A DNA stretch of 64,000 nucleotides from Diplosphaera chodatii (lineage: Eukaryota; Chlorophyta; Trebouxiophyceae; Prasiolales; Stichococcaceae), in the NCBI GenBank assembly GCA_032358165.1, contig JAALGY010000016.1, forward strand, positions 310,001-374,000. The letters run 5' to 3'. Numbering within the stretch: the first letter of the stretch is position 1; each line of letters begins with the position of its first letter. The position numbers and the translations under genes were made by a program. The notes beneath the pieces are model-generated. The model worked only from the letters and a program-made list of their open reading frames with translations. It was not told the origin of the DNA and made no database searches. Shown here one piece after another: positions 57,858 through 64,000 of this stretch.

Positions 57858-60800
57858 TCATCGCTGGCTGCGGGGGTCTCTGCGCGGCGCGCCGCCCCCC
57901 TGCATCGAGGGGTACCCGCCGCCGCCGCCCGGCATCGCCTGCCGCACGAGCGGCGCAAAGGGGTTGGCGTCAAACACCGCCGCCGGCTGCTGCTGCTGTT
58001 GGGCATACTGCGGCTGGGCTGCCCCGTAGTGCTGCTGCTGCTGCTGCGGGGGGTACTGCGGTGGGGCTGCCCCGTACTGCTGCGGGGGCTGCGGCCCGCG
58101 GCCGCCGCCATACTGGGCCGGCGGGGGGCGGTACCCACCCTGGGGCCGCACCCCCGGCTGGCCGTACGGTGCTGCGCCCCCATAGCCGCTGTGGGGCCGG
58201 GGCGGCTGCTCGTAGTGGTGCTGCTGCTGGGGCGCACCGTACTGCGGCGGCGGCACCTGGCCATACTGTGCTGTTGGCCTCTGCTGGTAGGCACCTACAG
58301 CGGGGTGAAAATGTTGAGACACAGGTTGCATCACCATTGAAACCCCAGATGGGGCATTGATGCCTGCCTGCAATACAGGTGTATGCCTTCAGCGTTGCAC
58401 GGCTGTACCAAAGTGGTGCGTCAATGTCACATTGTTGATGTGCTCGTGCCACATGGTCTCAAGCTTCTGGCTATGGCTTTCAGGACCACTGCATAGCCCA
58501 AGAGTACTTCGATTGGCTGCCGCAGTCGTTGCTGCAGTCCTGGGTCCAGTGCTATCTACAGTAATGTGTGCTCACCGCTGTGCTGGAGGGGCGGCGGCCG
58601 CAGCGACCCAAGCGCCACGCCGGCCCCCGGCCGCGGCCGCCCGCCGCTGTACGCCCCCGGCGCCGCGTCCAGGAACCTCGGCTGCTGCGCTGCGATGGGG
58701 GCGAAGCCGCCGCCGCCGCCGCGGCCGCCGTAGCCAGCGCTGCCGTACGGCCCGGCCCCCGGCCTGGCGCTGCCATACGCCCCCGCCGGCGGCTGCTGCA
58801 CAGGCGGCGGCGCACCGCCGTACTGCTGGCTGTGGGCGCCTGGGTAGCCGCTGTTGGCGTACGGCGGCAGCGGCCCGGGGCGCGCCGGCATCGGCGGCCC
58901 TCCCCGCGGGCCGTACAGCTGCGCGGGCGGCGGCACCGCCGCCCCGCCCATGGAGTGCTGTGTGATTGCAGCAGCATCAGGCATCAGCAGACAATAAAAC
59001 CTTCGATGTTTGGTCCCACTTCAGCAGCATGTCATCCCTTAGGAAGCGGGTCAGTGCAGGATGTCCTTCAGTACAGGGATGATGTCGTGCCTGTGGCAGA
59101 CATGCAACGACAGGAGGCCCTTGGCCCGAGCAGCTTGACACCATCACAGCATCAGCTATCATGTTAAAGTGAACTACCTGAAGCATGCGGAAGCCCTCGG
59201 GCCCCAGGTGGGAGGGTGGGCCGCGGGGGGCGCGCGCCGCCCCGAAGCCCGTCAGGCCCCTGTCCTCCCGCTCCGCATGGAAGCCCTGCAGCACACATGC
59301 GCCGTGATGTCACGAACCGACACAGGCTTGGCCATGTGAGGGGCATCGCAGGATGCGATCAGCATCAGTCCACCGCTGATGCGTGCTGGGTGATGTTGAC
59401 ACTTCATAGTTGGAAAAAAATGCCAGCAATCTCCGCACCCGGCGGCCGCGGTTGTCCTCATGCCACAGGGGCTTGGGCGGCGGCAGGTCCGCATACTCCA
59501 CCCGCTTCGGCTCCGCCACATGCCCCTCCAGCAGCCTGCATGATGCAGGATGCGCAGGGTCGTCAGCTGAGACCGTTACTTTGTCGTTACACTTTTTAGC
59601 AGATACCTCGACATGAGTGCAGCACCTTGCTGCACAGCAGGATCATCTCAGCATGACCGCATTGCCTGCAACACCAGGCACCTTGTGCACAGACAAGTTC
59701 AGGTCTGAAAGCATGCGACCAGCAGCTGACACCAACAGCAACTCAATCTCCCACAATGTGTCAGCTGGATGTTTGCAAGCAAGCCTTGTGCTGACACATT
59801 GCAATGGGGTTTGCCGCTGGAGGCAGCAGCTGTCTGCGGACATCTGTGCACTGCGGCTGCTGTGGCGCAGAAAGATATGACGCCACGCCAGCACAGGTGT
59901 ACTGGTTGCCATTTGTCAAGAGGCTGCATGAGGAGGCTGCTGCCACATCTGCCACGAGTCACCTGGGCGCGTGCAGCTGGTGCGGCGGCAGGCGGAAGCC
60001 GGCGGCCACCACCGAGTTGGTGCTCAGGTCGGGGCCCAGGTCGAAGGGGGCGGGCACCACCGCGGGGCACGCCTCCCCGCCCGTCAGCAGCAGCGCGCCG
60101 TTCATGCCCCGCGTCAGCTGCAAGCTTTGAGCGGCCGGTCAACCCACACGTTTGAGGCTGGACCTTGGGGTGCACAGCCAGTTTTGCCAACAATCTGGTG
60201 GCAATAGCACTGCACAGCAGCAACATGTATCCACGAAGGATCAGCACCTGGGGGTCCATGGGGGCAGAGATGGCTGCACGCTTCCCAGAATCCAGCCCGG
60301 CGTGCTCCTCTGCCATGGTGAGGACATCGGGCGCCAGCGGGTGCCAGGCGCCCATGAAGAGCAGCTCGCTGCACATTCACATTGCAGGCAGATCGCATCA
60401 ACTCCATGGCGCCATGTGGGTGATGCCGCCAGAAGCCACAATCTAGCAATGGCAGGCATGCGCTGGCACTGCAAATGTTGGTATACGGCCCGGACACACA
60501 CCAGCGCTTGTCATTCCGGTACTGCTCTTCTGAGGTGAGCGTTGCTTCCAGCGGCTCGACCGCCGCCAGCAGCCGCTTCTCGTCAATGAACGGCAGCAGC
60601 GCCACAGCCTGCGGCGAGGTCAGGATGCAGCTGTTGGTCCACAGCAGCCGGGTGCCAGCGTTGCAATTTGTGCAGGACCTAGAGTACTGTGTTATTCGCT
60701 TATAGAGAACTAGCTCGATCTGCCTGTGACCAGGCATACGGCCTCGGCCAGCCCACTCACCTGCCATGCAAAGCGCTTCCCATTCATGTCGATCGCAAAG

Positions 60801-63800
60801 TCCTTCGGGTAGAAGTCCAGGATGGGCGAGTCCGCATCAGTGAACAAAGGCTGGTATGCCTCAGGCAGCGCGTGCGAAGAGCCGGCAGGCAACACTCCCA
60901 TAAGCTGGTTGAATGGCTTGAATGGCTCGCCTACGATGCATATGCATGAGCACTTGGTCATGCTGCAAACATCTTACTTGACCGGAAGACCTTCCAGGCT
61001 CATGTGAACGCAGTGCGGCGGGTGGTGTCCATGTGCAGAGCAGGCGCACCAAGCTTGAAGCTGATATCCAGCTGCGGCAGGCCCCGCAGGTCTGAGGCGA
61101 ACGGTGCATAGTGGAAGGGATAGAACCTGCAATATCAGTGAGCTCACTGAGCAAACACTATGGCGAGTCACAGCAGCCTTGCAGTAGATTGCAGCAGCCA
61201 GACAGCAAGCAAGCAGAGCACCTCGTCAGATTGTGCGTGGCATGTTGTAGCAGGTGAGGCCCGCAAAGCACCTCTATGAAGCATGCACAAACATATAAAA
61301 CCGCCGCACCAGGTCCAGGAGGCGACGCCGTCGTAGTAGTAGGCCATGACCCAGCACAGCCCCTCCACGTAGGCCTTGACCATGCGGGCCACCTCCTCCG
61401 CCTGGTCCGGCCCCGTCAGCCCCGTCTTCTCCTTGTGGTGACGCCGGCAGCGAGGGGGTCAGGGCACAGGTGACCACCATGAAGCTACAGTCTGAGGAGG
61501 GTACAGCAATTGCAGCAAACTCCTCTCGCCGCCAGGTCGTCTCGATATTTGCATTGAAAAAAGCTGCAGACACGGAAGCACCTGGTAGTAGCGTTCCTTC
61601 CAGCCCTCCTCGCCCAGCCGGATGCGCGACTCTGACTCCACCATTGCATCAAAAGCATCGCCTTTCTCCTGCATATGGCCACAGGCGATGCACGTGAGCA
61701 TCCCTGGCGCTGTTGAAATGGTGCATGCAAGGTGCATCTACCATCACATACGCAGGACGTAAGGCGGTGGTCACGGAAGCCCTCATGCACTATGTGTTCA
61801 AAGGATGTGTCCGTGCTGCTGCACCTTGAGCGTGGCGGCCATGGCGGCCTTGAGCTCGGCCTCGGCCTTGCGCTCCGCCTCCGCTGCCTCCTCCGCCACC
61901 TCGGCCGCCTTGGCGACGGCCAGGTCCCGCTCCAGCTCCGACAGCGCCTCGTCCTCCTCCTCCTTCATGTACCGCTCCACCTCGTCGTCCTGCAAGAGTT
62001 GCAGCAGGTTGGACCGATCTCCGGGTGACGCACTTTGTTGTGCAAACTGCAAGTTTAGTGTATTTCAAGTTGAGAGTCCTTCTGCAGGTGCCGGCCGCCC
62101 GCTCAGCTCCACTGCAAGTATGGCGGCAGGTCCACCAGGCTCAGCATTCTTATGAGGGCACAAAGCATATGCCACACCTCGTCATCCTCGTCTGCATCGT
62201 CTGCCTGGTCTGGCTCGTCCGCCTGTTCAGCTGCAGCGCCCGCTTCAGGCTTGGGTTCCAGTGCCTCGCTGGCGGCTGGCTCCCTATGGGCATCCGGGGC
62301 CTGCCCCTGCTGTGCCTCCGCCTCTGTCTTGACCTCAGTCTCCATGGCCTCAGACTGCTCAGCCTCTGTGGCGCTGGCGTCCTCAGCCTTGATGGAAGCA
62401 TCTGCTGGGTTCAACTCTGCTACTGAAAAGCCTGCTGCAGGCTGCTGTAGATCTGCCGCAAGTGGCTCTGCAGCAGCCATTGCCTCGGCTGCATTGCCTG
62501 CTGCCGCAGCTGCCGGGACAGCGTCATCCTGCGCCGTCTTGAGCTTTTTTGCAGGTGCCTCCTCGGTTGAGGTTGTCTCCGCCTCGGCAGGCGGCGCGTC
62601 AGGCGAAGCGCGCTTGACGCTGGCGCGCATGCGTGCCCGCAGCAACTGCGCTGCGCTCTGGTTGCTGCCTGTGGGCGCGGCGGCAATGTTCTCCGCATCT
62701 GACTGATGTGGATGCCCCGCCGTGCCATTCCGGGCTGGGGGCAGTGGTCCACTGCTGGGCGCCACTCCGTTTGGCAGGCTGGGCGGCGGCGCAGGCGGCG
62801 GGATGCCGGGCGGCGGCGCCGGCAGCGGGATGCTAAGCTGCACCATGGGTGCGCCAGGCACCGGCAGCATCGGTGGCGGCGGGATGCCGGGTGGCAGAGC
62901 AGGCGGCGGCGACCGGCGGCCATACTCGCCGGTGTTGTCTGCGTGCAAGCCATGTGCATTCATCTCAACCATGTATGACTTGGCATAGCTGAGTTTGGTC
63001 CTCTTGTCACCTGATCCCGGACAATGTTGAATGCAGAAGGTATTACCGCGTAGGATACAGTGAGGATGGTGCGAGGCGGGCAACAGGGATGCATGACAGG
63101 TGCATCATGCAGTGATGCTGCTGCTACAGGGTCCATAGGATGCCACAATATACTAGTCGTGGGTAGCTGGTGAAGCAATCCCACCTGCGGCAAACAGGCT
63201 CTGCCTGAACTCCTCGCTTGGGGCTGCAGCTGTCCACTTGCCCGGGGCGCGGCCTCGGCCGCCGCCGGGGCCGCCCCGCCCAGCCCTGTTGGCTTTCATC
63301 TGCTCGGCGCGGGCCTGCAGGATGTGGATACCATTGCTATGACCGCGTCTTGCAATGAAGACATGACCCAAATTCTTGGAGGAGACTCATGCCGCTGTAC
63401 AGTCTCATGACTGCACATGGCGACCAGGCACACCCTGTCTCGCTCCCGTCGCGACTTCTGCGCCGCCAGCAGCCGCGCGCGCTTCTGGAAGATCGCGTCC
63501 TCGAAGCGCCCCACCGTCTGGATAAAGGCCTCCACTTTGTCCAGGCACACCTGCGGCAGCAAGTGCAAATAATGCATGTTGCGCTTACAGGGGAATGGCC
63601 AAACTCTACTTGAGTGCGTGAGCTAGCGTGCATGTTAAGGTCTGCAAACCGCCGTGCATGTACACCCTGGTCACTGTCCAATGTGGACCGTAAGAGTGGC
63701 AACGAGCACTGGAGGCGACATGCAGGCGGCTCCCCATGTCACAGTCTTGAGAGCCCTGGGCGCACACACCTTGGCGCCCTCGGTGAGGTAGCCGCCCAGG

Positions 63801-64000
63801 CGGGGCAGCTCCTCGCGATACACCGACATCAGCAGGTCAATGGCGCCCTCCCGAATCTCCAGCGTCGGCATGTGTGGCAGGAAGTCGTTGCCCACAAAGA
63901 AGCACATGAACACTGCGTACAGATGAATACAGATGTCTGCCCTGCTGTGCATCATGCACCATGCAAGTGCTTCGCAAGGCGGAGCACATTTGGACTGTAG
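57858..64000 (-). CDS. XRN2: nuclear 5'-3' exoribonuclease, C-terminal two thirds (5' end outside window)
   Basis: Processive exoribonuclease of the XRN family acting in RNA turnover and transcription termination. The window enters the gene in an intron (63913-64000). The first exon present, 63912-63770, has [20 protein letters not shown], the most conserved stretch of conserved region 2. Then 63550-63434 ([20 protein letters not shown]), about 63318-63185, one long exon from about 63014 to 62180, about 61991-61828, 61671-61582, and about 61437-61313 ([20 protein letters not shown]), followed by [47 protein letters not shown] and the last exons. The long exon is a Pro-rich then acidic insertion. 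The C-terminus (about 58975-57858) is Gly/Pro/Gln/Tyr-rich low complexity, as in nuclear XRN2/3 proteins rather than cytoplasmic XRN1. Catalytic residues of conserved region 1 lie outside the window. Confidence 0.95.

Overview
The window is nuclear DNA of a photosynthetic eukaryote, most likely a chlorophyte green alga. The evidence is a CP26-type chlorophyll a/b antenna gene, a plastid-targeted small heat-shock protein, a ClpD-type Hsp100 and a bestrophin-like anion channel. Genes are broken by many short introns (roughly 100-600 bp, GT...TGCAG) and the exons are GC-rich. A trebouxiophyte such as a Coccomyxa relative is my inference, not something the sequence proves. No bacterial operons, CRISPR arrays, rRNA or recognisable transposons were seen.

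Layout. 1-4082 (+): 3' half of REV3, the DNA polymerase zeta catalytic subunit. 4645-5921 (-): plastid Hsp20. 6423-8947 (+): F-box-like leucine-rich-repeat protein. 9666-16386 (+): ClpD-like Hsp100 with about 22 exons. 17049-20131 (-): bestrophin-family channel. 20957-22249 (-): intronless LHCB5 (CP26) with a very unusual basic repeat region. 23041-30708 (+): PWWP-AWS-SET-tudor-like histone methyltransferase. 31207-32789 (-): secreted cysteine-rich protein. 34198-38337 (+): RAD21/SCC1 cohesin kleisin. 39047-50450 (-): six head-to-tail copies of an unrecognised multi-pass membrane protein gene, spaced about 2 kb apart. 51150-54218 (+): POLD2, the polymerase delta (and zeta) B-subunit. 54492-57259 (-): GT8 glycosyltransferase resembling glucoside xylosyltransferases. 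57858-64000 (-): XRN2-type 5'-3' exoribonuclease, with its 5' part outside the window.

Functional themes. REV3 and POLD2 belong to the same translesion polymerase assembly (the REV3 C-terminal cysteine motifs bind the B-subunit), although they lie 47 kb apart and are probably not co-regulated. Hsp20, ClpD, bestrophin and CP26 are all plastid proteins. The SET protein, RAD21 and XRN2 are nuclear housekeeping or chromatin factors. The two most notable features are the six-copy membrane protein array and the lysine/alanine/proline repeat extension of CP26.

Limits. Exon boundaries were inferred by eye from protein-family similarity, reading-frame phase and GT/AG signals. First exons and untranslated regions are uncertain. 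No database search was run.
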